Shown here piece after piece: positions 24,678 to 34,871 of a stretch of DNA of 64,000 bases. Source of the stretch: Candidatus Treponema merdequi (GTDB taxonomy: Bacteria > Spirochaetota > Spirochaetia > Treponematales > Treponemataceae); contig JAGHVB010000014.1 in assembly GCA_018064525.1 (NCBI GenBank), positions 53,990 to 117,989 on the forward strand, read 5' to 3'. A model generated the notes under the pieces. The model did no database searches and was not told where the DNA came from. It saw nothing but the letters and a program-made list of their open reading frames with translations. Position numbers and translations under genes: made by a program. Positions within the stretch are counted from its first letter, which is position 1. The number at the start of each line of letters is the position of its first letter.

Positions 24678-26179
24678 AAAAATATTTTTTTATAGGCTTA
24701 TTTATTTTATGTGGAATTTTTACGGCTTTCTGTCAAAGCGAAGAAACTGATGTCAGTGAAGAAGTTTTAGAAGATACTGTTTCAGTTGAAGCTGAAAAAA
24801 AAGATTCTGAAGAAAAAAAAATAAAGACAATTGATATTGAAGATATTAAAATTCCTGCTAAAAAACCGCCAAAAGAACCTGACAAAGAAAAAGCCGAAAA
24901 AGCAGCTCTCAAAGATGAAGGAAAAAAATCTGTAGAAAACAGACAGGAAACCATCAAATTTGGAATTGAATCCGAAATTGTTTCCCTTATAAAAGACTTG
25001 ATTGATAATGATGATCCAAGATTTTCAAAAGACCTGTATGAACTTTTTTATTCAACAAAAAGTGTACAGGTAAGGGAAAAAATTATTGAATATTTTACAA
25101 AGCAGAAAGATCCATGCATTGAGGATTATGCTGTGGAAATTTTAATGGATCCTTATGATACAAAAGATTCTACTGTAGAGCTTTTGTTCCGTTATGTTTC
25201 TGAAGTTAAAACAACAGAAGCTTCTCCATGTGTTTTAAAATTGCTTGAATCAGAAGATGAAACATATTTTAATTCTGCTCTGACAGCAATTGGAGAAATT
25301 GGTGGAAGTGCAGAGGCAGAATTTCTTGTTGAATATCTTGAACGTGATGATCTTTCTTTAAATCAGAGACAGAATCTTATGAAAGTTTTGGGAAAGTTAA
25401 AAGTTGAAAGTACTTTTGATAAACTTTCAGAAATCTGCCAGGATGAAGAAGAAAATACATTTGTCAGAATGTACGCAGCACAGGCAATTGGTGAAATGAA
25501 GAAACCGGAGGCACTTCCGATTTTAGTAAAATTGTTTGAAGGTTCTGATCCAAATTTCAGAGTTTGCGTAATTAAAGGAATTTCAAATTTTACTGAAAAA
25601 GAAGCAGTTGATGTAATTATTCAGGGAATAAAAGACGGTCACTGGAAAGTCAGACAGGAAGCAATTGACAGCTGCAGTAAGATGCAGATTGCAGAAGCCG
25701 TTCCATATATTATTTACCGTGCAAAAAATGATCCGGAAAAAGTTATAAAAGACAAATGTTACGAAGTTCTGTCAAAATCAAAAAATGCTGAAGCAGAAAT
25801 ATTCCTTGTAGATAGAATAACGGAAAAGAAAATCGATGACTATGCAAGAGGAAAGGCCTGCGAGATGCTGTTAAAAAATACAGATGCCGGAAGAAAAGAA
25901 ATTGCGGAACTTGCATTGGAAATTGCATCTGATGATAAAAGAAAACCGCTCAGATATCAGATTGGGAAACAGATTGCAAAATATCCGTCATCTCAATTTG
26001 AAGAAGTATGTAAAGTTTTTATGACTTCAAAAGATTCAATGACTTGTGCTATCGGAATTGATATGTATGCAACAGGCCGTTATTCTGGTGCAGAATCAAG
26101 AATTAAAGAAATATCTGAAGATGAAAAAACAGGCGCAAATTACAGAAAAGCAAGAAAAGTTCTCCAGCTTGATGATTGA
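24674..26179 (+). CDS. exported HEAT-repeat protein
   Basis: 501 residues. There is a signal peptide (FFIGLFILCGIFTAFCQ), then a ~75-residue acidic/Lys-rich linker (EKKDSEEKKIKTIDIEDIKIPAKKP...), then repeated helical pairs of the HEAT/PBS-lyase type, e.g. TAIGEIGGSAEAEFLVEYLE, AAQAIGEMKKPEALPILVKLFE and RVCVIKGISNFTEKEAVDVI. At least eight such units are visible. HEAT solenoids act as protein-binding scaffolds; in the periplasm this would bind an envelope or flagellar partner (inference). It overlaps the tgt stop. No catalytic motif is seen. Confidence 0.85.
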   Translation: MKKYFFIGLFILCGIFTAFCQSEETDVSEEVLEDTVSVEAEKKDSEEKKIKTIDIEDIKIPAKKPPKEPDKEKAEKAALKDEGKKSVENRQETIKFGIESEIVSLIKDLIDNDDPRFSKDLYELFYSTKSVQVREKIIEYFTKQKDPCIEDYAVEILMDPYDTKDSTVELLFRYVSEVKTTEASPCVLKLLESEDETYFNSALTAIGEIGGSAEAEFLVEYLERDDLSLNQRQNLMKVLGKLKVESTFDKLSEICQDEEENTFVRMYAAQAIGEMKKPEALPILVKLFEGSDPNFRVCVIKGISNFTEKEAVDVIIQGIKDGHWKVRQEAIDSCSKMQIAEAVPYIIYRAKNDPEKVIKDKCYEVLSKSKNAEAEIFLVDRITEKKIDDYARGKACEMLLKNTDAGRKEIAELALEIASDDKRKPLRYQIGKQIAKYPSSQFEEVCKVFMTSKDSMTCAIGIDMYATGRYSGAESRIKEISEDEKTGANYRKARKVLQLDD

Positions 26180-26233
26180 AATATTAACTTAATAAAAAAA
26201 TTCAAAATATAAAATTATGGAAGATCAGATAAT

Positions 26234-26686
26234 ATGACTTGTGATGAGTTCTGGATTAAATATAAAAAAGAAACAAATCAAAATGAAAATTTAAAATACA
26301 ATGGAGAGTTTTCTTTTGGTTTTGATGAAAAATCAATTACAGAAATGAACAGTCTTGTTCTTGCAGGACTTAAAAAGATTATGGTTACTCCTCTCGAAAC
26401 TTACAGTATTGATAATAGTCCTGTCCCGAGAACTGGAAATCATTATGTAATTACAGGAATCAATGAAGAACCTGTCTGCATTATCAGAGATGTTGATGTT
26501 TCGGTTATGGCTTTTAAAGACGTGACATGGCAGATTGCAAAGAAAGATGGTGAAGCTTCTTCTATTGAGGAATGGCGTGAAAATCATAAGGAATATCTTG
26601 AAGAAGAAGCAGAGATTGTAGGTTTTGAATTTTCAGAAAATACTCCTGTCGTAATTGAAGAGTTTGAAGTAATTTATAAGGCATAA
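26234..26686 (+). CDS. ASCH-domain protein
   Basis: 150 residues, the usual length of stand-alone ASCH proteins. The hallmark elements are present: TPLETYSIDNSPVPRTGNHY..., the central AFKDVTWQIAKKDGEASSIEEWRE and the end VVIEEFEVIYK. ASCH folds resemble PUA domains and are thought to bind RNA; some members are N4-acetylcytidine amidohydrolases. Which role applies cannot be told. It lies between the HEAT gene and the convergent helicase, separated from it by a shared terminator. Confidence 0.88.
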   Translation: MTCDEFWIKYKKETNQNENLKYNGEFSFGFDEKSITEMNSLVLAGLKKIMVTPLETYSIDNSPVPRTGNHYVITGINEEPVCIIRDVDVSVMAFKDVTWQIAKKDGEASSIEEWRENHKEYLEEEAEIVGFEFSENTPVVIEEFEVIYKA

Positions 26687-26698
26687 TTTTTAATGTTT

Positions 26699-26738
26699 AA
26701 ACAGAATGCATTTTCTGAAATTGAAATGCATTCTGTTT
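26699..26738. terminator. bidirectional terminator between ASCH and HrpA-like genes
   Basis: Perfect 15-bp inverted repeat AAACAGAATGCATTT / AAATGCATTCTGTTT around a 10-base loop. It ends within the minus-strand stop codon region, so it can serve both convergent genes. Confidence 0.85.
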
Positions 26739-29338
26739 TATGCGTAAAATTCATTCAGCTTTCTGTAAATTGAATTTATCTTTTCTTTCTGCTCATCTGT
26801 AAGACTATCTTCTGTTTCGTCGATCAATGTTTCTATTGTTGAAAGACTTTCGGAAAGGGCAGTTGAAAAACCTCTTGAAACTTTGAACCAGTAATTTTTA
26901 TTTCCATCTGTAAACGCACAGATAAATCCCATTTCTTTACTCTTTGTCTTTGCTACTGCAACATTTAAAACATTTTCCATTGCAGAAATAAGCTTATCAA
27001 GACCGTTTTCTTCAGAAATGTTGATATTCATTTTGCGGTTGAACTTCTTTTCGTCGACAGGAATTAGATTTAAAACAGATGCAATCTTGAAAATGAGTTC
27101 AAGTTTTTCACCTGACAGAAGTTCAAAATCATTTTTAAGAAGAACTTTTCCCTTGTATTGAGAAAGCTTAATATGAAGTTCATTATCATTTGTAAAATCT
27201 GTTTCTTTTGCGCAGACGAGAAGTTCTGAAAGCGGAAGTCTGACAATCTGTTTTCCTTTGATTTTTTTAAGTTCAAAACTGAAAGAACCGATTGTAACAG
27301 ATTTTTTATCTTCTTTCTTATTGTGTTTTTTATCTTTTTCTTTACTTTTGTCTTTTTTTGAATATTCATCATTGAAAGAGCCTTGTGAAGAATATTCAAA
27401 TCCAGAGATAAGGCTTCTGTCTCCGCGTGATTTTTTCAGTGCGTTAAGATTTTTTTCAAGTGACGGATCAATTTTATAAAGCTGAGACTTTGTAAGAGGC
27501 GAAACACTCATTGCAAACATTCTGCTTGTTCTGACTATTTCTCCCGCAACGATATACATCGGATCTGTCTTAAACATATTGCTTCCAGGATGAATTGAAA
27601 TGTGATCTGCGGTCAAAGTTCTGTAATTGTCACGGCCTTCACGGACAGCAACAAACTGAATCATTCCGCTTGCAATACAGCAAAGATAATCTTCAGTTGA
27701 ACCTCCGCCTGAAATTGGAATCTGCTGAGATGAAACAATATCTGAAAGCTGTATATCGATATTTTCAATTTCTGCCATAACTTTTTCATCAAGATAATTT
27801 TTTTTGCAGAACTGTTCTTTGTTTTTTTGTGACTGATAAATTTTGTAAAGTTTAACATAGGAAACAAAGTCACCCTGAATGTCGCGGAATGAATGATGTG
27901 CACGGCGCGCATCCATTTCTTCACCTTGTGGTAAAACAAAAGGCGAGTGAGTACTTAAGTAAGATGCTGCAATTAAAACTTCTTCAAGAACTTCCGGATA
28001 GTGAAGGATTGATTCAACAATTATTCTGGAAATTCTTGGCGGAAGCGGAAAAAGTACCATCATATTTCCAATAGAAGAAAGTGTGTTGTCATCATTTAAA
28101 GCTTTGAGCATTTTGAGTGTTTCTACAGCTCCTCTGATTCCTTCTTTTGGAGGCTGTGAGATAAAATCAAAAGTTTCAAAATCTGTAATTCCGAGTTCTG
28201 CCATTCTGAGAACAACTTCGCTTAAATCTGTTCTGAATATTTCTTCTGTTGTGTAGCTTTCACGGGTATCATAATCTTTTCTTGGATAAAGCCTGTAACA
28301 GGTACCGCTCTGTGTTCGTCCGGCTCTTCCACGTCTCTGATTGCATGAAGCTTTTGAGATTGAAGTTTCGATAAGGCTTGAAGTGTAGGTTCGCGGACTA
28401 TAGAAATTAAGTTTTGCAAGCCCTGAATCGATTACAGACGTGATTCCGTCAATTGTGACAGAAGTTTCTGCAATGTTTGTTGAAAGAATGACTTTTTTTC
28501 TTCCAAAAGGAGCTTTGTCAAAAACTTTTTCCTGTTCTTCTTTCGGAAGTCTTCCGTAAAGAGGAATCATCTGAATTTTTCTTGAAAAGTGAGAATAATA
28601 TAATTTATTTATACAGTCTTTGATTGCTTTTTCACCTGGTAAAAAAACAAGAATGTCGCCGTCTGTATGATTATATAAGATGCGTTCGATAGTTGTCGTA
28701 ATTTTCTGCAAAAGTGCTTCTTCTGCAGTTACAGTAAGCGTACTTGCTGGAATTGTCGGAGGATCGTAGATTACAGAAACAGGATATGTAACTGTATCGA
28801 TTGTAACAATCGGACAGCCGTCAAAGTAAGTTGAAAACTTTTCTGCATTCATTGTTGCACTTGAGACAATGACTTTTAAATCGGGTCTCTTTTTTAAAAC
28901 TCGTTTTATCAATCCAAGAACAAAATCAATATTCAAGCTTCTTTCGTGAGCTTCATCAACCATAATAACAGAATATTTATTCATGTCAGGATCGAGTTTC
29001 ATTTCCTGTAAAAGAATTCCATCTGTCATGATTTTGATTTTTGTAGTTAAATCTGTTTTGTCTTCAAAACGCATTTTATAACCGACGAGACCCGGATAAG
29101 AAGTTCCAAGCTGTTTTGAAATAAACTCAGAAACGGAAAGAGCAGCAATGCGTCGAGGCTGTGTTACTGCAATAATTCCATTATCAGAATAACCTGCTTC
29201 ATGCAGAATGACAGGAATCTGTGTTGTTTTACCGGAACCTGTCGGACTTTGTACGACGATAACCTGATTTGTTTTTAATGTTTCTAAAATTCTGTCTTTC
29301 TGTTCATAGACTGGAAGTGATTTATAGTTTATTGCCAT
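26738..29338 (-). CDS. DEAH-box RNA helicase, HrpA/HrpB-like
   Basis: 866 residues. Motif I is SPTGSGKTTQIP, motif II is MVDEAHERS, motif III is SSATMN and motif VI is QRRGRAGRTQSG, followed by the helicase-associated winged-helix/ratchet region and an OB-like part (AVREGRDNYRTL, HPGSNMF). Full-length bacterial HrpA is ~1,300 residues; here the long C-terminal domain is absent. Residues ~645-670 form a very Lys-rich insert (KKDKSKEKDKKHNKKEDKK) followed by a unique ~180-residue C-terminus. It probably remodels rRNA, mRNA or ribosomes. It overlaps the upstream CapA-like gene by 10 bp (26738-29338 against 29329-30513), so both share an operon. Confidence 0.9.
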   Translation of the reverse strand: MAINYKSLPVYEQKDRILETLKTNQVIVVQSPTGSGKTTQIPVILHEAGYSDNGIIAVTQPRRIAALSVSEFISKQLGTSYPGLVGYKMRFEDKTDLTTKIKIMTDGILLQEMKLDPDMNKYSVIMVDEAHERSLNIDFVLGLIKRVLKKRPDLKVIVSSATMNAEKFSTYFDGCPIVTIDTVTYPVSVIYDPPTIPASTLTVTAEEALLQKITTTIERILYNHTDGDILVFLPGEKAIKDCINKLYYSHFSRKIQMIPLYGRLPKEEQEKVFDKAPFGRKKVILSTNIAETSVTIDGITSVIDSGLAKLNFYSPRTYTSSLIETSISKASCNQRRGRAGRTQSGTCYRLYPRKDYDTRESYTTEEIFRTDLSEVVLRMAELGITDFETFDFISQPPKEGIRGAVETLKMLKALNDDNTLSSIGNMMVLFPLPPRISRIIVESILHYPEVLEEVLIAASYLSTHSPFVLPQGEEMDARRAHHSFRDIQGDFVSYVKLYKIYQSQKNKEQFCKKNYLDEKVMAEIENIDIQLSDIVSSQQIPISGGGSTEDYLCCIASGMIQFVAVREGRDNYRTLTADHISIHPGSNMFKTDPMYIVAGEIVRTSRMFAMSVSPLTKSQLYKIDPSLEKNLNALKKSRGDRSLISGFEYSSQGSFNDEYSKKDKSKEKDKKHNKKEDKKSVTIGSFSFELKKIKGKQIVRLPLSELLVCAKETDFTNDNELHIKLSQYKGKVLLKNDFELLSGEKLELIFKIASVLNLIPVDEKKFNRKMNINISEENGLDKLISAMENVLNVAVAKTKSKEMGFICAFTDGNKNYWFKVSRGFSTALSESLSTIETLIDETEDSLTDEQKEKINSIYRKLNEFYA

Positions 29339-30513
29339 GTTGTTGTTTCCTTAAGTTCACGCAGAAGTTTTTCTCTTTCTTCAAGATAGTTCTGCCATGC
29401 GCTGTGACCAGTATTTATAAGTTCATTGTAAAACTTTTTATCAAGTTTTTTAATGACATAATTTTTTGAATCATCAATATATGTTGTTATATAAGTTGTA
29501 TGTGGATTTTTTATAGAAATTGAATTTTTTTCTTTTTTTACAGTAAGATTTACCAAAAATCCTTCACCTGTATATTCATGCATATCAGCAGGATTTAAGT
29601 AATTTGGTTTATGACGCTGACCTGAAATTGTATTTCCTGTTGAATAAAGAATTACTTTTTCAATTTTTTTTGTTTTTGAATTTCCGATATACTCAATCGG
29701 TTTAGGGCAGTGAGGGTGATTTGCCCAGAGAATATCAACTCCGTTATCAAGAAGTTCAAGATACCATTCTCTTCGTTTTGGAAAAACAGTAAGATTATAT
29801 TCCGGTTCTTCTGAATGCATTGCAAGAATAAAAACGTCACATGGATTTTCTTTTCTGAGTTTGATAATCAGATTTTTAAGTTCTTCTTTTCCTTTATTTG
29901 TGTGCGGAAAATAATTGATTCTGTCTGCTCCTTTTTGTGTGTTCAATATCTGGGTAATTCCGAGAAACAGAATCCTAACTTTGTCTTTTGTAAAATAACA
30001 GTAAGTCGGCTGAGAATTTTTTGATGCCTTATCATCTAAAACATTTTCTCTTAAACCGCATATATAGACAGGCCTTAAAGTTCCATTATATTTTTTTGTG
30101 ACATCTTTTATCCATTCAGATGTCTTGATGATTCCATCAGTGTCCTGGTCATTTGTATGATTGTTTGCAACTGTAATCAGGTTGACTCCGGCATCAATGG
30201 CTGCCTGCGGATATGAACGCTGCATGTTGAAATTTGGATAGTTTTCAAAAGGCTGATCGTCGCATACCGGTGCTTCTACGTTAGCAACCGTAAAGTCTGA
30301 GCCGGAGGTAATATCTCGTACATCGTCCCAGATCAAGTTAAAATTTTTCATTCTGAAATTCTGTGTGTGAGCCATGATGTCACCGCAAATAACAAAATTT
30401 ACTTCATCTGGTTTTGATTTTTTACAGGTGGATTTTGTTTCAACCTGGGTCGAAGTACATGAAAATAATGTTAAAACTGCAAATACTGTTATTAGAAGCA
30501 AATTCCGTTTCAT
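29329..30513 (-). CDS. CapA-like metallophosphatase lipoprotein (PGA_cap)
   Basis: 394 residues from the internal ATG (MKRNLLLITVFAVLTLFSC); the ORF-track start lies before the signal. The lipobox LFSC marks a lipoprotein. The CapA/PGA_cap fold is readable in order: ICGDIMAHTQNF, VANVEAPVCD, VANNHTNDQDTDG, AMHSEEPEYN and HPHCPKPIEY. Members of this calcineurin-like family act on poly-gamma-glutamate or other envelope polymers, but most are uncharacterised. A TATAAT element sits 9 bases before the ATG and no ribosome site is visible. The HrpA-like gene overlaps its end by 10 bp. Confidence 0.85.
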   Translation of the reverse strand: MKRNLLLITVFAVLTLFSCTSTQVETKSTCKKSKPDEVNFVICGDIMAHTQNFRMKNFNLIWDDVRDITSGSDFTVANVEAPVCDDQPFENYPNFNMQRSYPQAAIDAGVNLITVANNHTNDQDTDGIIKTSEWIKDVTKKYNGTLRPVYICGLRENVLDDKASKNSQPTYCYFTKDKVRILFLGITQILNTQKGADRINYFPHTNKGKEELKNLIIKLRKENPCDVFILAMHSEEPEYNLTVFPKRREWYLELLDNGVDILWANHPHCPKPIEYIGNSKTKKIEKVILYSTGNTISGQRHKPNYLNPADMHEYTGEGFLVNLTVKKEKNSISIKNPHTTYITTYIDDSKNYVIKKLDKKFYNELINTGHSAWQNYLEEREKLLRELKETTTWQ

Positions 30514-30590
30514 ATTAATTCTATTATAAAGGAAAAATAAAGGATTATCCATATAATAAAAAGCGGTGAAATTTTGTATTAAAAAAAAGT

Positions 30591-30619
30591 TTTACAGTTT
30601 ATTCTGTGCGTGATATAAT
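30591..30619 (+). promoter_or_regulatory. promoter of the methyl-accepting chemotaxis protein
   Basis: TTTACA (30591-30596), exactly 17 bases, perfect TATAAT (30614-30619), about 45 bases before the start. A GGAGG ribosome site follows. Confidence 0.8.
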
Positions 30620-30664
30620 GAAAATTCAGACACCGATTATTTGTTTCGGATTTCGGAGGAATTT

Positions 30665-32995
30665 ATGTCAGTCGAAAAATCTATTAAAAAGAAAACTCTT
30701 TATACAAAGCTTCTTATTCCAGCAATAATACTTGCAATTATAGGTTGTGTATATCTTACAGTAAGAACGAAAGCAATTACACATCAGACTGTAAAAACAA
30801 TGAATGTAGAAGAACTTGACAGTTATATACCGATTATGCTTAAAGTTCTTGATGATGAAAAAAAACAGATTCAGCTTAATGCTGAATCTGCAAGAAGAAC
30901 AATAACAGGTTTACACCTTGAAGATAAAATTACAGTATCGCTTCTTGAAAACTTAATCAGACAGTACAATCTTTATGGAGCTTTATTAACAGATGATTCT
31001 GGAAATATAATTTTTACAACTGGAAATGCTTCCAAAGAGCTTTCTCAGGCAGAAAAGAAAATAGTAATAACTGCAACTGAATCTAATCCTCAGGGAATTA
31101 CTGCTGTAAAAGACGGAGAAATTTTGCTTGCTTCTTCAGTTAAAGTAGGCAGTAATGTTCTTGTATTTGAAAAAGACCTGACAAATATTGAAAAGATGGA
31201 AACATATGCCGGAATGCTTGGCTGTGTAATGACATATTTTATTGATGATCTTCGTGTTGAAACAACAATCAAAGATGATAAAGGAAATTATCTTAAAGGA
31301 ACAAAACTTAATAATGACAATATTTATACTATAGTTTACAAAGATGGAAAGATATATCGTGGAAACAATATAATTAATAAAAAGCCGTATATTACAGTTT
31401 ATGTTCCATTCAGCAATGAAGATAATGTAAATACACTTCTGTTTATGGGTATTTCAATTGAATCAATTGATGCCATTACAAATAAAATCAGTGGCAAAGT
31501 ACGACTTATCATTATTGTTTCAATGATCATTCTGATTACAGTTATTATAATTCTTGTAGGTATTTTCATCATGAAGCAGCTTAATAATACTGTCAAAGCT
31601 TTTGGTGAGCTTAATGGAAATTCTGGTATTTCAGATTTGACTCAGAGAATCAAAGTTAAAACAAATGATGAAATTGGTTTAATGGGAATTGAAATCAATA
31701 AATTCATTGAATCACAGCAGACTCTTTTAGGGCAGGTAAAGGCAGCAAGTACAAATCTTGAAGAAATCGGTCAGAATCTTGCTTCAAGTTCTCAGGAATC
31801 TGCAAGTGCCATTTCAGAAATTATGGCAAATATTTCTAATGTAAAAAAATCTGTAGAACAGCAGACAAATGCTCTTACAGAAGTACGAAAACATCTTGAT
31901 GTAAATATTCAGGGTGCGGAAGATCTTAAGACTTATGTAGAACAACAGTCCGCAAGTATTGTTCAATCTTCTGCAGAAATTGAAGAAATGATCGGTAATA
32001 TTTCATCTGTTACAACTAATGTAAAACAAATGTCAGATGAATACCGTATGCTTATGAGAGTAACTGAAGATGAAAAGGAAAGACAGAATCAGGTTGCCGC
32101 ACAGATTACTGATATGGCACAGAAGTCTCAGCATCTTTCTGACGCAAACAATGTTATTTCTCAGATTTCATCACAGACAAACCTTCTTGCAATGAATGCT
32201 GCAATTGAAGCAGCACATGCAGGTGTTGCCGGAAAAGGATTCTCTGTTGTTGCTGATGAAATCAGAAAGCTTGCAGAAAACTCTGCAAAACAGTCTAAAG
32301 CAATTAAATCAGAACTTACTCAGATTACTAAAGTTATTGAACAGGTTGTATCAAATTCATCTCTTGCAGTTAAAGGATTTGATACCATTATGGATAAAGT
32401 TGGTTCAACTGAAGTTCTCGTTCAGCAGATAACTCATGCAATGACAGAACAGCAGACAGCTTCTCAGGAAGTTCTTGTTGCCTTAAAGCATATTAATGAA
32501 ACATCTTCAAATGTTCAGGCTGTTTCTAAAAAGATGACAGATGGAATTATAAATGTAGATAGTGCGACAAAGAATCTTAATATGATTGCTGATCAGGTTG
32601 CCGGAAGTATGGATGAAATGTCAGCCGGTGTAACTCAGATTAACGGTTCTGCACAGAAAGTATTTGAAATTGCAATTGATACAAGAGAAAACATTAATTC
32701 GTTAAAAGGTGTAATCAATAAATTCAAACTTGATGAAAACTTTGTAGTGGACAGAAGAACTGAAATTGCGTGGGAAATTGAAAAGCTTCATAATGAAAAT
32801 GTTTCTACAATAGATGCAATCAACGCAAAAATCCATCAGAATCCGTTTGCTCCTGCAGAACCGGCTCCTTTAGATCCTGTTGATGCAATTCTTGAAGAAT
32901 TGACTCAGGCTGCAATTGAAGATAAGCCGATTTTTAATGATGCAGAAAAAGAAAAAAACGAAAGTACAAACGATATGTTTAAGGCTTTTGACTGA
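30665..32995 (+). CDS. methyl-accepting chemotaxis protein
   Basis: 776 residues from ATG 30665 (GGAGG). TM1 is residues ~17-34, followed by a ~245-residue periplasmic sensor that looks like a Cache-type domain ([21 protein letters not shown]), then TM2 ~281-305 and HAMP (~306-360). The signalling hairpin tip is [23 protein letters not shown], with flanking methylation helices, and a long cytoplasmic tail (PFAPAEPAP...) without the CheR-docking WEW-like pentapeptide. It reports ligand to CheA/CheW and steers the endoflagella. The ligand is unknown. It is a single-gene transcript with its own promoter and a strong terminator. The ORF at 32196 on the same strand is an out-of-frame shadow. Confidence 0.95.
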   Translation: MSVEKSIKKKTLYTKLLIPAIILAIIGCVYLTVRTKAITHQTVKTMNVEELDSYIPIMLKVLDDEKKQIQLNAESARRTITGLHLEDKITVSLLENLIRQYNLYGALLTDDSGNIIFTTGNASKELSQAEKKIVITATESNPQGITAVKDGEILLASSVKVGSNVLVFEKDLTNIEKMETYAGMLGCVMTYFIDDLRVETTIKDDKGNYLKGTKLNNDNIYTIVYKDGKIYRGNNIINKKPYITVYVPFSNEDNVNTLLFMGISIESIDAITNKISGKVRLIIIVSMIILITVIIILVGIFIMKQLNNTVKAFGELNGNSGISDLTQRIKVKTNDEIGLMGIEINKFIESQQTLLGQVKAASTNLEEIGQNLASSSQESASAISEIMANISNVKKSVEQQTNALTEVRKHLDVNIQGAEDLKTYVEQQSASIVQSSAEIEEMIGNISSVTTNVKQMSDEYRMLMRVTEDEKERQNQVAAQITDMAQKSQHLSDANNVISQISSQTNLLAMNAAIEAAHAGVAGKGFSVVADEIRKLAENSAKQSKAIKSELTQITKVIEQVVSNSSLAVKGFDTIMDKVGSTEVLVQQITHAMTEQQTASQEVLVALKHINETSSNVQAVSKKMTDGIINVDSATKNLNMIADQVAGSMDEMSAGVTQINGSAQKVFEIAIDTRENINSLKGVINKFKLDENFVVDRRTEIAWEIEKLHNENVSTIDAINAKIHQNPFAPAEPAPLDPVDAILEELTQAAIEDKPIFNDAEKEKNESTNDMFKAFD

Positions 32996-33000
32996 AAAAA

Positions 33001-33050
33001 AAACTGCCTGTTATAAAATGATTTACACTTTATAACAGGCAGTTTTTTTA
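33001..33050. terminator. bidirectional terminator after the MCP gene
   Basis: Stem AAACTGCCTGTTATAAA / TTTATAACAGGCAGTTT with a short loop, followed by Ts and preceded by eight As. It can end both the MCP and the convergent GGGtGRT transcript. Confidence 0.9.
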
Positions 33051-33060
33051 TAACATAATC

Positions 33061-33106
33061 AAGAATCATTTACAGAAGAATGTTTCGTAAATGATTCTTT
33101 TTTTTG
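33061..33106 (+). terminator. second terminator hairpin, + strand
   Basis: Stem AAGAATCATTTAC (33061-33073) / GTAAATGATTCTT (33087-33099) plus a T-run. It lies directly after the first hairpin and just before the GGGtGRT stop. Confidence 0.75.
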
Positions 33107-34150
33107 TTATTTTGCAAGTCCTTCTGCAACTGATACTGCACAAGCTACTGTACATCCAACCATAGGGTTGTTTCCCATTCCCATAAAGCCCATCATTTCT
33201 ACGTGTGCTGGAACTGAAGAAGATCCTGCAAACTGAGCGTCTGAGTGCATGCGTCCGAGTGTATCTGTAAATCCGTAAGAAGCAGGACCTGCAGCCATGT
33301 TATCTGGATGCAATGTACGACCTGTTCCACCGCCAGATGCTACAGAGAAGTATTTTTTACCTTCGAGAAGGCGTTCTTTCTTGTATGTACCTGCTACTGG
33401 GTGCTGGAAGCGAGTAGGGTTTGTTGAGTTTCCTGTGATTGAAACATCTACGCCTTCGTGCCACATGATTGCAACACCTTCGCGAACGTCGTTAGCTCCG
33501 TAACATTTTACGCAGAGACGTTTTGGATCGTTTCCGTATGGGATTTCTTTTACAACTTTGAGGGCTTTGTCTGTTCCTTCGCCGTTGAAGTAATCAAATT
33601 CTGTCTGAACGTATGTAAATCCGTTGATGCGGCTGATGATCTGAGCTGCGTCTTTTCCGAGACCGTTAAGAATAACGCGGAGTTTGTTTTTACGAACGTT
33701 GTTAGCTTTAGCAGCGATTTTGATAGCACCTTCAGCTGCAGCGAATGATTCGTGACCAGCCAAGAATGCGAAACACTGTGTTTCTTCTGAAAGGAGGCGA
33801 GCTCCGAGGTTTCCGTGTCCGAGACCAACTTTGCGGTCATCTGCTACAGAACCAGGAAGACAGAATGCCTGAAGTCCTTTTCCGATGTTAGCAGCTGCAG
33901 TAGAAGCTGATTTGTCACCAGTCTTCTGAGCTTCTTTAATAGCAATTGCACAACCGAGTACATATGCCCATTTTGCATCTTCGAAACAAATCTGCTGAGT
34001 TTCCTGGCAGATTGCATATGGGTCAAATCCCATGTCTGTACAAAGTTTGCGAGCTGCGTTGAGTCCGTCTTCACCTTCTGCAAAGCCGTATTCTTTAAGT
34101 GCTTTATTAACCTGTGGGATACGTCCAGCGTAATCTTCAAATAATGCCAT
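33107..34150 (-). CDS. GGGtGRT family protein, function unknown
   Basis: 347 residues. It carries the family signature GGGTGRT inside SVASGGGTGRTLHPDN (near residue 270). Other conserved parts are LGHGNLGARLLSEETQCF, HESFAAAEGAIK and the end GMGNNPMVGCTVACAVSVAEG. Cysteines are several (CQETQQIC, CVKC, GCTVAC), possibly metal ligands. The family is known only by sequence and is nearly always paired with an iron-sulfur scaffold-like gene, as here (20 bp upstream on the same strand). Codon use (C-ending, CGT/CGC for Arg) resembles ribosomal genes, so it may be abundant. No signal peptide, so cytoplasmic. Function unknown. Confidence 0.9.
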   Translation of the reverse strand: MALFEDYAGRIPQVNKALKEYGFAEGEDGLNAARKLCTDMGFDPYAICQETQQICFEDAKWAYVLGCAIAIKEAQKTGDKSASTAAANIGKGLQAFCLPGSVADDRKVGLGHGNLGARLLSEETQCFAFLAGHESFAAAEGAIKIAAKANNVRKNKLRVILNGLGKDAAQIISRINGFTYVQTEFDYFNGEGTDKALKVVKEIPYGNDPKRLCVKCYGANDVREGVAIMWHEGVDVSITGNSTNPTRFQHPVAGTYKKERLLEGKKYFSVASGGGTGRTLHPDNMAAGPASYGFTDTLGRMHSDAQFAGSSSVPAHVEMMGFMGMGNNPMVGCTVACAVSVAEGLAK

Positions 34151-34169
34151 ATCTATATTCCTCCAAGTC

Positions 34170-34871
34170 CTATTCTTTGCGTGGGTCGATTAATTTAACC
34201 ATACCCTGATCTGCAGTTACACGACCATAGTGTGTGCGTGCACCTTCGATAGCTTCGTTAGCTGGTTTTCCGGCTTTGAGAGCATCCATCAATTTACCAA
34301 AGTTGATACAGTTGTAACCGATGATCTGATTGTCTTTATCGATTGCACATGTTTCAACGTAACCTTCTGTCATTTCGAGGTAGCGAGGACCTGTCTTGCG
34401 TGTAGCAAACATTGTTCCAACCTGAGAGCGGAGGTTCTTTCCGAGGTCTTCGAGAGAAGCACCAACTTTAAGTCCGCCTTCTGAGTAAGCTGACTGTGAA
34501 CGACCGTATACGATCTGTGAGAAAAGTTCACGCATAGCTGTGTTGATAGCATCGCAAACAAGGTCAGTATTTAATGCTTCAAGAAGTGTTTTTCCGATAA
34601 GAATTTCTGAAGCCATAGCTGCTGAGTGTGTCATTCCTGAACAACCGATTGTTTCTACAAGTGCTTCTTCGATGATACCGTCTTTTACGTTAAGAGAAAG
34701 CTTACAAGCTCCCTGCTGTGGTGCACACCAACCGATACCGTGTGTGAAACCAGACACATCTTCGATTTTTTTTACCTGAACCCATTTGCCTTCTTCTGGA
34801 ATTGGTGCTGGTCCATGATAAGCACCTTTAGCCAGAGGACACATGTGTTCAACTTCTGCTGTGTATGTCAT
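34170..34871 (-). CDS. NifU/IscU-like iron-sulfur scaffold paired with GGGtGRT protein
   Basis: 233 residues, longer than IscU (~130). GIGWCAPQQGAC followed by VETIGCSGMTHSAAMASEILIGKT matches the core of NifU_N/IscU scaffolds, where two of the three cluster-ligand Cys lie; a third candidate is YVETCAID. The N-terminus (AEVEHMCPLAKGAYHG) adds another Cys. No Suf, Isc or Nif cysteine desulfurase is nearby, so its sulfur source is elsewhere. It is upstream of the GGGtGRT gene in one operon and shares its high-expression codon use. TAGGAG precedes the ATG. It may build or donate a cluster to its partner (inference). Confidence 0.87.
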   Translation of the reverse strand: MTYTAEVEHMCPLAKGAYHGPAPIPEEGKWVQVKKIEDVSGFTHGIGWCAPQQGACKLSLNVKDGIIEEALVETIGCSGMTHSAAMASEILIGKTLLEALNTDLVCDAINTAMRELFSQIVYGRSQSAYSEGGLKVGASLEDLGKNLRSQVGTMFATRKTGPRYLEMTEGYVETCAIDKDNQIIGYNCINFGKLMDALKAGKPANEAIEGARTHYGRVTADQGMVKLIDPRKE

